Positions 34,808 to 42,926 of a stretch of 64,000 nucleotides of DNA are shown one piece after another. Position 1 is the stretch's first letter. Each line of letters starts with the position of its first letter. A program made the position numbers and the translations under genes. The notes under the pieces are model-generated. The model was not told where the DNA came from. It did not search any database and was given only the letters and a program-made list of their open reading frames with translations. Source of the DNA: Rathayibacter sp. VKM Ac-2856 (GTDB lineage: Bacteria > Actinomycetota > Actinomycetes > Actinomycetales > Microbacteriaceae); contig NZ_JABMLF010000002.1 of assembly GCF_013205055.1 (NCBI RefSeq), positions 310,001 through 374,000 of the forward strand, given 5' to 3'.

Positions 34808-35682
34808 GCCGCCACCGCCGCGAGCGCGCCGCCGCGCCCCGCAGCCTCCGCGCCACTCTCGCCGCGCTCGTCGTCGCCGCCCTCTCGGCCGTCCTCTTCC
34901 TCGCCCCCGCCACCTCCGGCGCCTACGTCGCCTCGATCCGCAATTCGAACAACACCGTCGGCAGCGCCGCCGCCTTCTTCACCTGCGACAGCGCGTACGC
35001 CGCGGACAAGGGCGACGCGCTCTTCTCCTACACGCTCGCGCAGGCGACCACATCGACCACTGCGCCCGACACCTCCACCGGCAACAGCAACCGCGCCGGC
35101 ACCTACCGCCCGGCGATGACCAGCTCCGCGGCCACCCCGAAGGCCTGCCCGCGCGACCCCGGCGGCTCCTGGCTGCTGAACGGCACGAACGGCTACCTCA
35201 GCACGCCGATGCTGGTGAGCAACCCGACCACCTTCAGCACGGAGATCTGGTTCAAGACCACGGTCGCGGGCGGCAAGCTCTTCAGCTTCAACACCAGCCG
35301 CGACACCGCGGGCAGCCAGTACGACCGGCACACCTACGTCGGCGCGGACGGCCGTCTCGTCTTCGGCATCTACAACAACGGCGTCCAGTCGATCACCAGC
35401 CCGAACCCGGTGAACGACGGAGCCTGGCACCACGTCGTCTCCACCCTCTCGCCGACCGGCGGGATGACCCTTTGGCTCGACGGCGCCAGGGTCGCCGGCA
35501 ACACCGCCTTCCGCACCGCGGAGACCAGCAACGGCTACTGGAAGATCGGCTACGACACCCTCGGCGGCTCCTGGACCAACGTCGGGCCTGCCTCCTTCTC
35601 CGGCAGCCTGCGCTACGCCGCCGTCTACTCGACCGCGCTGACCCAGACGCAGGTGCAGAACCACTACAACGCCGGCCGCTGA
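34804..35682 (+). CDS. Exported LamG / concanavalin-like domain protein
   Basis: 292 residues. The signal peptide (LRATLAALVVAALSAVLFLAPA) is followed by TSGAYVASIRNSNNTVGSA, again a SipW-substrate pattern. Residues about 115-290 form a LamG-like jelly roll: FSTEIWFKTT, GRLVFGIYNNG, DGAWHHVVSTLSP, MTLWLDGARV, YAAVYSTALTQTQVQNHY. It probably binds glycans at the surface. Translationally coupled to the signal peptidase. Confidence 0.82.
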   Translation: MSRHRRERAAAPRSLRATLAALVVAALSAVLFLAPATSGAYVASIRNSNNTVGSAAAFFTCDSAYAADKGDALFSYTLAQATTSTTAPDTSTGNSNRAGTYRPAMTSSAATPKACPRDPGGSWLLNGTNGYLSTPMLVSNPTTFSTEIWFKTTVAGGKLFSFNTSRDTAGSQYDRHTYVGADGRLVFGIYNNGVQSITSPNPVNDGAWHHVVSTLSPTGGMTLWLDGARVAGNTAFRTAETSNGYWKIGYDTLGGSWTNVGPASFSGSLRYAAVYSTALTQTQVQNHYNAGR

Positions 35683-35791
35683 GCGGCCGCGCTGCACCAC
35701 GCCCCGCCACTCCGCCGCGTCGACCGGCCCTTCCACCTCTCCGCAGCACCCGCCCCGCACCACCCGCCTCCGCACCCGAACGGACCCCGCC

Positions 35792-36601
35792 ATGACCAGC
35801 TCCATCGCGCCCGGCCTCTCCCGCCGCTCGCTCACCACGACCGCGCTCTGGACCGTCCCGGTGATCGCCGTCGCGGCCGGCGCCCCGATGGCCGCCGCGT
35901 CCACCGCCCCCTGCACGAGCATCACCCGGTTCGCGGCCGCCGACTCGGGCGGGAACCCGGCGACCCTCTCCGCGACCTCCGCCTCGGGCCGCACCTCGAC
36001 GATCCGCATCACCTCCGCCCTCGCCGCGGGCACGGTCGACCTCTCCGGCGGCACGCGCTACAACATGACGCAGAACGGCTCGGGCTGGGCGGGCAACGCC
36101 CCCGGCGGCGTCCCCTCCGAGTACTCGTTCGCGGGCTTCGGCCCGGCGGGCGCGCTCGTGCTCAACCAGCGCCGCGAGGGCGACCTCGCCGTCCTCCCCA
36201 GCCCCGGCTCCGACGCGCAGACCCTGACCTTCGAGTTCCGCGACGCCGACGGCGCGCTGTTCCACCCGGTCGACTTCCAGCTGACGATCTTCGACATCAC
36301 CTCGAACACCGACGCGAACTCGTGGGTCCCCACCTACTGGGATGCCGTCGGCTTCAGCACCGAGCCGACCTCGATCACGACCGTCGGCTCGAACACCGGC
36401 GCCGGCAAGGGCACCCTCGCCGACCCGTTCCGCCGCATGACCGGGAACGAGTTCACGACGGCCGGCGTCACCCGCTCCGACACCTTCCGCTTCACCCGCT
36501 TCCCCTCGGGCAGCACCCTCACCTACACCCAGCACGACGGCCGCCAGGGCTGGCACTTCGTCTCCCTCACCGACCTCCGCTTCGGCGCCGACGACTGCTA
36601 G
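35792..36601 (+). CDS. Secreted surface protein of unknown function
   Basis: 269 residues. The signal peptide has a twin-Arg-like start (SRRSLTTTALWTVPVIAVAA) and a likely cleavage after AAA. The mature protein is Ser/Thr/Gly-rich and beta-rich with a single Cys near each end (APCTS and the final DDC), which could form a disulphide. It is the last gene of the surface locus, followed by a strong terminator. Tat export is possible but not certain. Confidence 0.7.
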   Translation: MTSSIAPGLSRRSLTTTALWTVPVIAVAAGAPMAAASTAPCTSITRFAAADSGGNPATLSATSASGRTSTIRITSALAAGTVDLSGGTRYNMTQNGSGWAGNAPGGVPSEYSFAGFGPAGALVLNQRREGDLAVLPSPGSDAQTLTFEFRDADGALFHPVDFQLTIFDITSNTDANSWVPTYWDAVGFSTEPTSITTVGSNTGAGKGTLADPFRRMTGNEFTTAGVTRSDTFRFTRFPSGSTLTYTQHDGRQGWHFVSLTDLRFGADDC

Positions 36602-36641
36602 CGTCGACCCCGGACGCGTCGCCTGCGGCGCTCCACTTCCG

Positions 36642-36667
36642 AGGCCCACGCGAGAGCGTGGGCCTTC
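36642..36667 (+). terminator. Rho-independent-type terminator
   Basis: AGGCCCACGC-GAGA-GCGTGGGCCT, perfect 10-bp stem with a tetraloop, followed by TTC. Confidence 0.8.
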
Positions 36668-36710
36668 ATGTCTCCCGGGCGGATCCCCGTCGCGCTGTCA
36701 GGATGAGGGC

Positions 36711-37754
36711 ATGCGCGCTCTCGTCCTCGACTCGGTCCGCGGCGAGCCGGAGGTCCGCGACGTCCCGACGCCGGTCGCGCCGGCCGACGGCGTCGTCGTG
36801 CGGGTGCAGGCCACCGGGCTCTGCCGGAGCGACTGGCACGCCTGGGCCGGCCACGACGACATCGCCTTCCCGCACGTCCCGGGGCACGAGCTCGCCGGTG
36901 TCATCGCCGAGGTCGGCGCGGGGGTCCGGAACTGGGCGGTCGGCGACCGGGTGACCGTGCCGTTCGTCTGCGGCTGCGGCCGCTGCGAGTGGTGCCTCCG
37001 CGGCGACGCGCAGGTCTGCCCGGATCAGGAGCAGCCCGGCTTCACCCACTGGGGCTCCTTCGCCGAGTACGTGGCGCTGCACGCCGCCGACACGAACCTC
37101 GTCGCGATCCCCGACGGCGTCGACGCCGCCACCGCCGCGAGTCTCGGCTGCCGCTTCGCCACGGCGTACCGGGCGCTGGTCGGCCGCGCCCGCGTCCTGC
37201 CCGGGGAGTGGGTGACCGTGATCGGGGCGGGCGGCGTGGGCCTCAGCGCGGTGATGGTCGCGCACGCGCTCGGCGCCCGGGTGATCGCGGTCGACCGGAA
37301 CGCCGGGGCCCTCGAGGTCGCCGCGAGCGTCGGCGCCGAGCACGTCCTCCTCGCCGACGGCCGCGATCTGCCGGCCGCCGTGCACGCGCTGACCGGCGGC
37401 GGGAGTCACGTCTCGGTCGACGCCGTCGGCAGCGAGCAGACCTGCGCCGACGCCCTGCTCAGCCTGCGCCGCCGCGGCCGGCACGTGCAGATCGGCCTGC
37501 TGCCGCCCGTCGAGGGCCACCCCCGGGTGCCGATGGCGCGCGTGATCGCCTGGGAGCTCGACGTGCTCGGCAGCCACGGGATGGCCGCGCGCGACTACCC
37601 AGGGATGCTGAGCCTGATCGAGCAGGGCGTGCTCGCTCCCCAGCGCTTGATCGAGCGCACGATCGGGCTGGAGGAGGCGGCCCGGCTGCTGCCCGTCTTC
37701 GACACCGCGAGCCCGGCGGGCATGACGATCATCGACCCCTCTGGTCGCGGGTAA
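36711..37754 (+). CDS. Zinc-dependent alcohol dehydrogenase (MDR family)
   Basis: 347 residues. Catalytic Zn ligands are C in TGLCRSDWHAW, H in PHVPGHELAG and a distal Glu. The structural Zn Cys set is CGCGRCEWCLRGDAQVC. The Rossmann motif is VIGAGGVGLSAVMVAHALGA. It oxidises an alcohol or polyol with NAD(P). A CAGGAT hexamer 6 bp before the ATG suggests a leaderless transcript. It precedes a Gfo/Idh/MocA dehydrogenase gene that may have its own promoter. Confidence 0.93.
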   Translation: MRALVLDSVRGEPEVRDVPTPVAPADGVVVRVQATGLCRSDWHAWAGHDDIAFPHVPGHELAGVIAEVGAGVRNWAVGDRVTVPFVCGCGRCEWCLRGDAQVCPDQEQPGFTHWGSFAEYVALHAADTNLVAIPDGVDAATAASLGCRFATAYRALVGRARVLPGEWVTVIGAGGVGLSAVMVAHALGARVIAVDRNAGALEVAASVGAEHVLLADGRDLPAAVHALTGGGSHVSVDAVGSEQTCADALLSLRRRGRHVQIGLLPPVEGHPRVPMARVIAWELDVLGSHGMAARDYPGMLSLIEQGVLAPQRLIERTIGLEEAARLLPVFDTASPAGMTIIDPSGRG

Positions 37755-37771
37755 CCGCTTTCCGTTACGCT
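37751..37771 (+). promoter_or_regulatory. Promoter/operator candidate before Gfo/Idh/MocA gene
   Basis: GTAACCGCTTTCCGTTAC (37751-37768) has inverted GTAAC/GTTAC ends and starts in the stop codon of the dehydrogenase gene. TACGCT (37766-37771) could be a -10 element, 9 bp before the ATG at 37781. Confidence 0.4.
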
Positions 37772-37780
37772 GGCCGGACC

Positions 37781-37834
37781 ATGCAGCCCAGACGACACGA
37801 CCGCATCCGCCCCCGCTCGAAGGCCCGCGCATGA
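37781..37834 (+). CDS. Possible 17-residue leader peptide
   Basis: MQPRRHDRIRPRSKARA is extremely basic (8 Arg/Lys). Its TGA overlaps the ATG of the downstream gene (ATGA). A -10-like TACGCT 9 bp upstream would make it leaderless. It may couple or control translation of the dehydrogenase. A chance ORF is possible. Confidence 0.35.
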   Translation: MQPRRHDRIRPRSKARA

Positions 37835-38949
37835 TCCCGCGGATCGGACTCGTCGGCATCGGCGGCTACGGCGCCTCTCACCTCGGCGCCGTCCTCGCGG
37901 CGCACCGCGACGAGCGCGTCCGGCTCGTCGGGGTCGCCGACCCGCGGCCCCCGGTCGACGGACTCCTCCCCGACGGCGTCGCGCACCACCCCGATGCGGA
38001 CGGCCTCTTCGCCGCCGGCGGCACCGACCTGATCATCATCAGCACCCCGATCCACACCCACGCCGCGATCGCGCTCGGGGCGATGGACCACGGCAACGAC
38101 GTCCTGCTGGAGAAGCCGCCGGCCGCCTCGCTCGCCGAGTTCACCGCGATCAGCGACCGCGCCGCGGCGACCGGCTCGCTCGTGCAGGTCGGCTTCCAGA
38201 GCCTGGGCTCCTCCGCGATCCCGGCGATCCGCGCGGCCGTCGCCGACGGCGAGATCGGCGAGGTGGTGCGCTACGGCGCCACGGGAGCGTGGGTCCGCGA
38301 CGACCGCTACTGGTCGCGCTCCCGCTGGGCCGGCCGCCGCACCCTCGACGGAGCGGTCGTGGCGGACGGCGTCCTCACCAACCCGTTCTCGCACGCGACC
38401 GCGACCGCGCTGGCGATCGCCGGCGCGGACCGGCTCGAGGACGTCGTGGACGTGCGCCTGGACCTGCGGCGCGCGAACGAGATCGAGGCCGACGACACCT
38501 CGGTCGCCGTGCTGACCCTCGCGGACGGGCTCCGGGTCACGACCGCGGTCACCCTCTGCGCCGAGCGGCCGGAGGAGCCCTCCGTCGAGATCGTCGGCAC
38601 CCGCGGGACGATCCGCTTCTACTACACGCTCGACGTCGTGCAGCTGGTGCGCGAGGACCTGCCGCCGCGGACCCTGCAGTACGACCGGATCACGCCGTTC
38701 GAGGGACTCCTCGCCGCCCGCGAGCTGGGCACCCCGCTGCACGCCGGGCTCGAGCGCACCGGTGGCTTCCTGCGCCTGCTCGACGCGGTGATGGCGGCGC
38801 CGTCGCCGCGCGCGCTGCCGGACGACGCCTGGCGCGAGGTGCAGGACATCGAGGGCCGGCACCGCGTGGTCGACGGGATCGAGCACGCCCTGCAGGAGGC
38901 GCTGCGCCGCGAGACGACGTTCGACGCGCTCGACCTGCCCTGGAGCTGA
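37831..38949 (+). CDS. Gfo/Idh/MocA family oxidoreductase
   Basis: 372 residues. Rossmann start RIGLVGIGGYGASHLGAVLA; the family EKP motif is LLEKPPAASLAEF; the C-terminal alpha/beta domain holds GVLTNPFSHATATALAI in place of the usual G-x3-D-x-G-x-H, retaining a likely catalytic His. It oxidises a sugar or cyclitol with NAD(P). GAAGG is 8 nt before the ATG. It converges with the isomerase operon at a hairpin. Confidence 0.9.
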   Translation: MIPRIGLVGIGGYGASHLGAVLAAHRDERVRLVGVADPRPPVDGLLPDGVAHHPDADGLFAAGGTDLIIISTPIHTHAAIALGAMDHGNDVLLEKPPAASLAEFTAISDRAAATGSLVQVGFQSLGSSAIPAIRAAVADGEIGEVVRYGATGAWVRDDRYWSRSRWAGRRTLDGAVVADGVLTNPFSHATATALAIAGADRLEDVVDVRLDLRRANEIEADDTSVAVLTLADGLRVTTAVTLCAERPEEPSVEIVGTRGTIRFYYTLDVVQLVREDLPPRTLQYDRITPFEGLLAARELGTPLHAGLERTGGFLRLLDAVMAAPSPRALPDDAWREVQDIEGRHRVVDGIEHALQEALRRETTFDALDLPWS

Positions 38950-39045
38950 GCGGGCGCGGGGCCTGAGCGGGCAGGGGGGCCGGGCGACCACAGGAGCCGA
39001 GCCCCCACAGACGCCCAGCCCGCCCGCTCCCCGCGGGAAGGGGTT

Positions 39046-39084
39046 CCCGGTCCGCCGCTCACCCTCCAGCGCCGGCGGACCGGG
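39046..39084. terminator. Bidirectional terminator hairpin
   Basis: CCCGGTCCGCCG pairs with CGGCGGACCGGG, a perfect 12-bp stem with a 15-nt loop, between convergent genes. Confidence 0.75.
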
Positions 39085-39087
39085 AGT

Positions 39088-39942
39088 TCAGGGGCGCGAG
39101 CCCAGGTGCGGCGACACGCACTCGGCGAACGACGCGACGACGCGCTCCGCCACCTCCGGGTACGCCGTGTCCCAGACCTCCTGGTGGAAGATCTCGACCT
39201 CGACGTCGCCGGTGTAGCCCGCCTCGACGACCGCGCGGGTGAGCGAGCCGAAGTCGATGACGCCCTCGCCGGGGTAGCGGCGGGCGAGCAGCACGTCGGC
39301 CGGCAGCGGAGTGGCCCAGTCGCAGACCTGGTAGCTCGCGATGCGGCCCTCCGCTCCGGCGCGCGCGATCTGCGCGAGGACCTGCGGGTCCCACCAGATG
39401 TGGAAGGTGTCGACGACGACGCCGACCGCGGCCGCGTCGAACGGCGCGGCCAGATCGAGGGCCTGGCCGAGGGTCGAGACGACGGCCCGGTCCGAGGCGT
39501 ACATCGGGTGCAGCGGCTCGATCGCGAGCTGCACGCCCGCGGCGACCGCGTCGTCGGCGAGCTCGGCCAGCGCGTCCTGCACGCGGGCGCGGGCGCCCAC
39601 GACGTCGCGCGAGCCGGCCGGCAGACCGCCCGCGACGAGCACGAGCGCGGAAGCGCCGAGCGCCGCCGTCTCCTCGATCGCGCGGCGGTTCTCGTCGATC
39701 GCGGCACGCCGCTCCGGACCCTCGGGCGCGGTGAAGAAGCCGCCGCGGCAGAGGGAGGAGACGCGCAGGCCCGAGTCGGCGACCCGGCGCACGGCCTCCT
39801 CGAGACCGACCTCGGCGACCGGCTCGCGCCAGAGGCCGATCGCCGTCATCCCGGCGGCGACGGTGGTGTCCAGCGCCTCGGCGAGCGAGGCGTGCTTGAT
39901 CGTGGCCTGGTTGAGCGAGAGCCGCGGGTCGACGGCGCTCAC
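39088..39942 (-). CDS. Sugar phosphate isomerase/epimerase (xylose-isomerase-like TIM barrel)
   Basis: 284 residues. The AP-endonuclease-2/xylose isomerase barrel signature includes LAIEPLHPM (metal Glu), VGVVVDTFHIWWDP (Asp/His), and VEIFHQEVWD near the end (Glu). It probably isomerises or dehydrates a keto-sugar made by the adjacent dehydrogenase. It overlaps the DUF993 gene by 4 bp (last gene of the operon). Confidence 0.9.
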   Translation of the reverse strand: MSAVDPRLSLNQATIKHASLAEALDTTVAAGMTAIGLWREPVAEVGLEEAVRRVADSGLRVSSLCRGGFFTAPEGPERRAAIDENRRAIEETAALGASALVLVAGGLPAGSRDVVGARARVQDALAELADDAVAAGVQLAIEPLHPMYASDRAVVSTLGQALDLAAPFDAAAVGVVVDTFHIWWDPQVLAQIARAGAEGRIASYQVCDWATPLPADVLLARRYPGEGVIDFGSLTRAVVEAGYTGDVEVEIFHQEVWDTAYPEVAERVVASFAECVSPHLGSRP

Positions 39943-41141
39943 GCGTGCGCCGCCTCGACCGCGCGGCGGATCTCGACGCCGTTCAACGCGAGCAGCCCGC
40001 TCCAGCGGTCCGCGGCCAGCTCCGGCCGCTCGAGCGCGCCGGACGTGTTCGCGAGCCGGACGATCTCGGAGAGGTGCGGCAGCGAGCGCGCGGAGTGCAG
40101 CCCGCCCACCATCGAGAAGGCGGGCTGGTGGCCGTTCAGCCAGGAGAGGAAGGCGACGCCGGTCTTGTAGTACTGCGTCGGCGCGGCGAAGACCTGGCGC
40201 GAGAGCGCCTCGGTCGGGCCGAGCACGCGGCGGTACTCGGCGACGTCGCCCGCGTCCAGCGCCTGGATCGCGGCCGAGGCGCTCGGCGCCAGCGCGGCGA
40301 ACGCGCCGAGCAGCGCGTCCGACCAGCGCCGGGTGCCGTCGGCGTCCTCGGCGCCCTCGATCAGGCCGACGTAGTTGAAGTCGTCGCCGGTGAAGAGCGT
40401 CGCGCCCTCGGGCAGCCGGGAGCGCAGCGCGATCTCGGCGTCCGCGTCCAGGAGCGACATCTTGATGCCGCGCACCGAGTCGAGGTTGTCCTCGATGATC
40501 CGCTGCACCACCGGGAACGCGTCGACCGGGTCGACCGCGCCGAAGTAGCCCTCGAGCACGCTGTCGAAGGCGGTCCCGAGCCAGTGCAGGACGACCGGCT
40601 TCGTGGCGCGCGCGAGCACGGCGGCGTAGACGCGCTCGTAGTCGGCGGCGGTCTCCGCGGCGCGGGCGAGGTGGCGACTGGCCATCAGCACGACCTCCGC
40701 CCCCGCGTCCTCGGCGAAGGCGAGCTGCTCGACGTACGCGTCGATCACGGCGTCCAGCGGCACCACGTCCTCGGTGAGCTGGTCGGTGTTGATCCCGACC
40801 ACGAGCGCACCGCCGACCGCGGCGGCCTCGGCGGCGCTGCGGCGGATCAGCTCCTGCGTCGCGGTCCAGTCCAGGCCCATGTTGCGCTGCGCGGTGTCCA
40901 TCGCGTCGGCGACGCCGAGGCCCCAGGACCAGACGTGGTGGCGGAAGCCGAGCGTGGCGTCCCAGTCGATCTGGGCCGGGTGCCCGGGGCGGTTCTCGCC
41001 GTGCACGAGCGGCACGACGTGCGCGGCGGCGTAGGCGGTGCGCGAGCGCAGCGGGGCGATCGGACGGGTGTGCGCCGGAGCCGGCAGCAGCTCGATCGTG
41101 CGGGTCGCGCCGTCGGCGCCGAGGAGGGTCAGCCCGCTCAC
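39939..41141 (-). CDS. DUF993 family, dihydrodipicolinate-synthase-like aldolase
   Basis: 400 residues from GTG 41141, which overlaps the upstream stop (GTGA). The longer open frame to 42086 is a shadow. TIM-barrel segments include GGALVVGINTDQLTEDVV, VVLHWLGTAFD, and RGIKMSLLDADAEIALR, where Lys in GIKMS is a likely Schiff-base residue as in the DHDPS superfamily. It may cleave a 2-keto or 3-keto sugar acid. Always seen, as far as I recall, beside Gfo/Idh/MocA and TIM-barrel partners. Confidence 0.85.
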   Translation of the reverse strand: MSGLTLLGADGATRTIELLPAPAHTRPIAPLRSRTAYAAAHVVPLVHGENRPGHPAQIDWDATLGFRHHVWSWGLGVADAMDTAQRNMGLDWTATQELIRRSAAEAAAVGGALVVGINTDQLTEDVVPLDAVIDAYVEQLAFAEDAGAEVVLMASRHLARAAETAADYERVYAAVLARATKPVVLHWLGTAFDSVLEGYFGAVDPVDAFPVVQRIIEDNLDSVRGIKMSLLDADAEIALRSRLPEGATLFTGDDFNYVGLIEGAEDADGTRRWSDALLGAFAALAPSASAAIQALDAGDVAEYRRVLGPTEALSRQVFAAPTQYYKTGVAFLSWLNGHQPAFSMVGGLHSARSLPHLSEIVRLANTSGALERPELAADRWSGLLALNGVEIRRAVEAAHA

Positions 41142-42340
41142 TGGACGGCGCCCGCCTGGGCCAGCGCCTCGGCGTCCGCGGCGGCGTCGAGCGCGGCGAC
41201 GTCGATGCGGCGGCCGTCGCGCGAGGACTCCAGGCCCAGCTCGGCCAGGCGCACGCCGCGGGCGCCGGCGAAGAAGTCGTACTCGTGCGGGGCGTCCTCG
41301 ACCACGTGGCGGATGAACTGCTCCCACTGGGTCTTGAAGCCGTTCTCGAACACGTCGTTGACGGGCAGCTCCTGCCAGTCCTGCGCGTAGTCGTGGGTCT
41401 CGGGCAGGTCGGGGTTCCAGGTGGGCTTGGGGGTGGCGACGCGCGGCTGGATCTTGGCGCCGAACAGGCCGACCACGGCCGAGCCGAGGGTGCCGTCGAC
41501 CTGGAACTCGACGAGCTCCTTGCGGTCGACGCGGACGGCCCAGGAGGAGTTGAGCTGCGCGGTGATGCCGCCGGCGAGGTCGAAGATCGCGTAGGCCGCG
41601 TCGTCGGCGGTCGCGGTGTAGGGCGCGCCGCTCTCGTCGACGCGGGTCTCGATGTGCGTGGTCGCCTTGGCGTAGACGCCCTCGATGGGGCCGAAGAGGT
41701 TCTCGAGCACGTAGTTCCAGTGCGGGAACATGTCGACGATGATGCCGCCGCCGTCCTCGCTGCGGTAGTTCCAGCTCGGGCGCTGGGCGGCCTGCCAGTC
41801 GCCCTCGAAGACCCAGTAGCCGAACTCGCCGCGGACGCTGAGGATGCGGCCGAAGAAGCCGGAGTCGATCAGGCGCTTGAGCTTCTGCAGACCGGGCAGG
41901 TAGAGCTTGTCGTGCACGACGCCGTTCTTGATGCCGGCCTCCTTGGCCAGCTCGGCGATCTCGAGCGCCTCGGCGTAGGACTCCGCCGTGGGCTTCTCGG
42001 TGTAGATGTGCTTGCCTGCGGCGATGGCCTTCTTGATCGCGGGGACGCGCGCCTTGGTGACGAGGAAGTCGGCGTAGACCTGCCACTTCGGGTCGGCGAG
42101 CGCGGCGTCGAGGTCGGTCGTCCAGTTCGTCAGGCCGTGCTTGCCGGCGAGCTCGGCGAGCTTCGCCTCGGAGCGGCCGACGAGCAGCGGCTCGACCTGC
42201 ACGCGCGTGCCGTCGGAGAGCAGCACGCCGCCCTGCTCGCGGATCGCCAGGATCGAGCGGACGAGGTGCTGGCGGTAGCCCATCCGGCCGGAGGCGCCGT
42301 TCAGGATGATCCCGAGGGTGGGGGTGGTCGACTCTGACAC
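41138..42340 (-). CDS. Gfo/Idh/MocA family oxidoreductase, first gene of operon
   Basis: 400 residues. N-terminal LGIILNGASGRMGYRQHLVR nucleotide-binding region, EKP motif in HIYTEKPTAESYAEA, and GGGIIVDMFPHWNYVLENLF matching the family's G-x3-D-x2-x-H catalytic segment. It probably oxidises a hexose, hexoside or polyol. It heads the operon dehydrogenase-DUF993-isomerase and lies below twin LacI operators. AGGAGG (as cctcc on the other strand) precedes the ATG. Confidence 0.92.
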   Translation of the reverse strand: MSESTTPTLGIILNGASGRMGYRQHLVRSILAIREQGGVLLSDGTRVQVEPLLVGRSEAKLAELAGKHGLTNWTTDLDAALADPKWQVYADFLVTKARVPAIKKAIAAGKHIYTEKPTAESYAEALEIAELAKEAGIKNGVVHDKLYLPGLQKLKRLIDSGFFGRILSVRGEFGYWVFEGDWQAAQRPSWNYRSEDGGGIIVDMFPHWNYVLENLFGPIEGVYAKATTHIETRVDESGAPYTATADDAAYAIFDLAGGITAQLNSSWAVRVDRKELVEFQVDGTLGSAVVGLFGAKIQPRVATPKPTWNPDLPETHDYAQDWQELPVNDVFENGFKTQWEQFIRHVVEDAPHEYDFFAGARGVRLAELGLESSRDGRRIDVAALDAAADAEALAQAGAVQ

Positions 42341-42358
42341 GGTGCGCCTTTCGGAGGA

Positions 42359-42375
42359 GGGGAAGCGTTTTCCCC
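42359..42375. promoter_or_regulatory. LacI operator, proximal
   Basis: GGGGAAGCGTTTTCCCC has 6-bp arms and central CG. It lies 19 bp upstream of the dehydrogenase start. Confidence 0.7.
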
Positions 42376-42400
42376 GATGCTAGTCGCGCGACTGCGCTCC

Positions 42401-42416
42401 GGGCAAGCGCTTTCCC
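42401..42416. promoter_or_regulatory. LacI operator, distal
   Basis: GGGCAAGCGCTTTCCC is palindromic except for one pair, with core AAGCGCTT. The centre lies 42 bp (about four helical turns) from the proximal operator, which suits cooperative or looped binding. Confidence 0.75.
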
Positions 42417-42926
42417 ACCTCTGCGCGGGCAACGCGATCAGGCCGCCTGCGCGACCGGACGCGCAACGGGCCCCACGCCGCGATCAGACCCCGCTCCGCG
42501 TCCACTCGCAAGCGCACCTCAGCGCGAGTGGACCCGCAGCGGGCCCCGCAGGTGCGCCGGACCCCGTTCCGCGTCCGATCGCGCGCCGCTGCGCGATCGC
42601 GCAGGCCGCGCAGCGGGCGCCCCATGCTGATCGAGTAGCCCGCGGAGCGGGCGTATCGAGATCCGACGTGTGCACACGTGAGGTCTCGATACGCGCTGCG
42701 CCCTACTCGACCAGCAAAGGTGACGCGCTGACCGACGAGCCCGCGCAGCGGGCACCCCCTGCTGGTCGCGTCGGCCGCGCAGCGGGCGCCCCATGCTGAT
42801 CGCGTCGGCCGCGCAGCGGGCGATGCATGCTGATCGAGTAGCCCGCGCAGCGGGCGTATCGAGATCCGACGTGTGCAGACGTGGGCCTCGATACGCGCTG
42901 CGCGCTACTCGACCAGCAAGGGGCGG
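42417..42926. repeat. Cluster of palindromic elements, no gene
   Basis: Two full palindromic elements lie at 42623-42716 and 42826-42917, each with a left half gctgatcgagtagcccgcg and an inverted right half ending ctactcgaccagca. Between them are truncated units (gctgatcgcgtcggccgcgc). The last copy abuts the LacI gene end. No credible gene. Confidence 0.75.

Noticed and set aside
39939-42086. 715-residue fusion of DUF993 with an N-terminal extension
   Set aside because: The extension is an out-of-frame reading of the Gfo/Idh/MocA gene; a GTG coupled to that gene's stop gives the normal 400-residue length.
42417-42926. Small genes in the repeat cluster (frames of 60-140 codons on both strands)
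   Set aside because: They are readings through palindromic element copies, with no ribosome sites and no conserved features.
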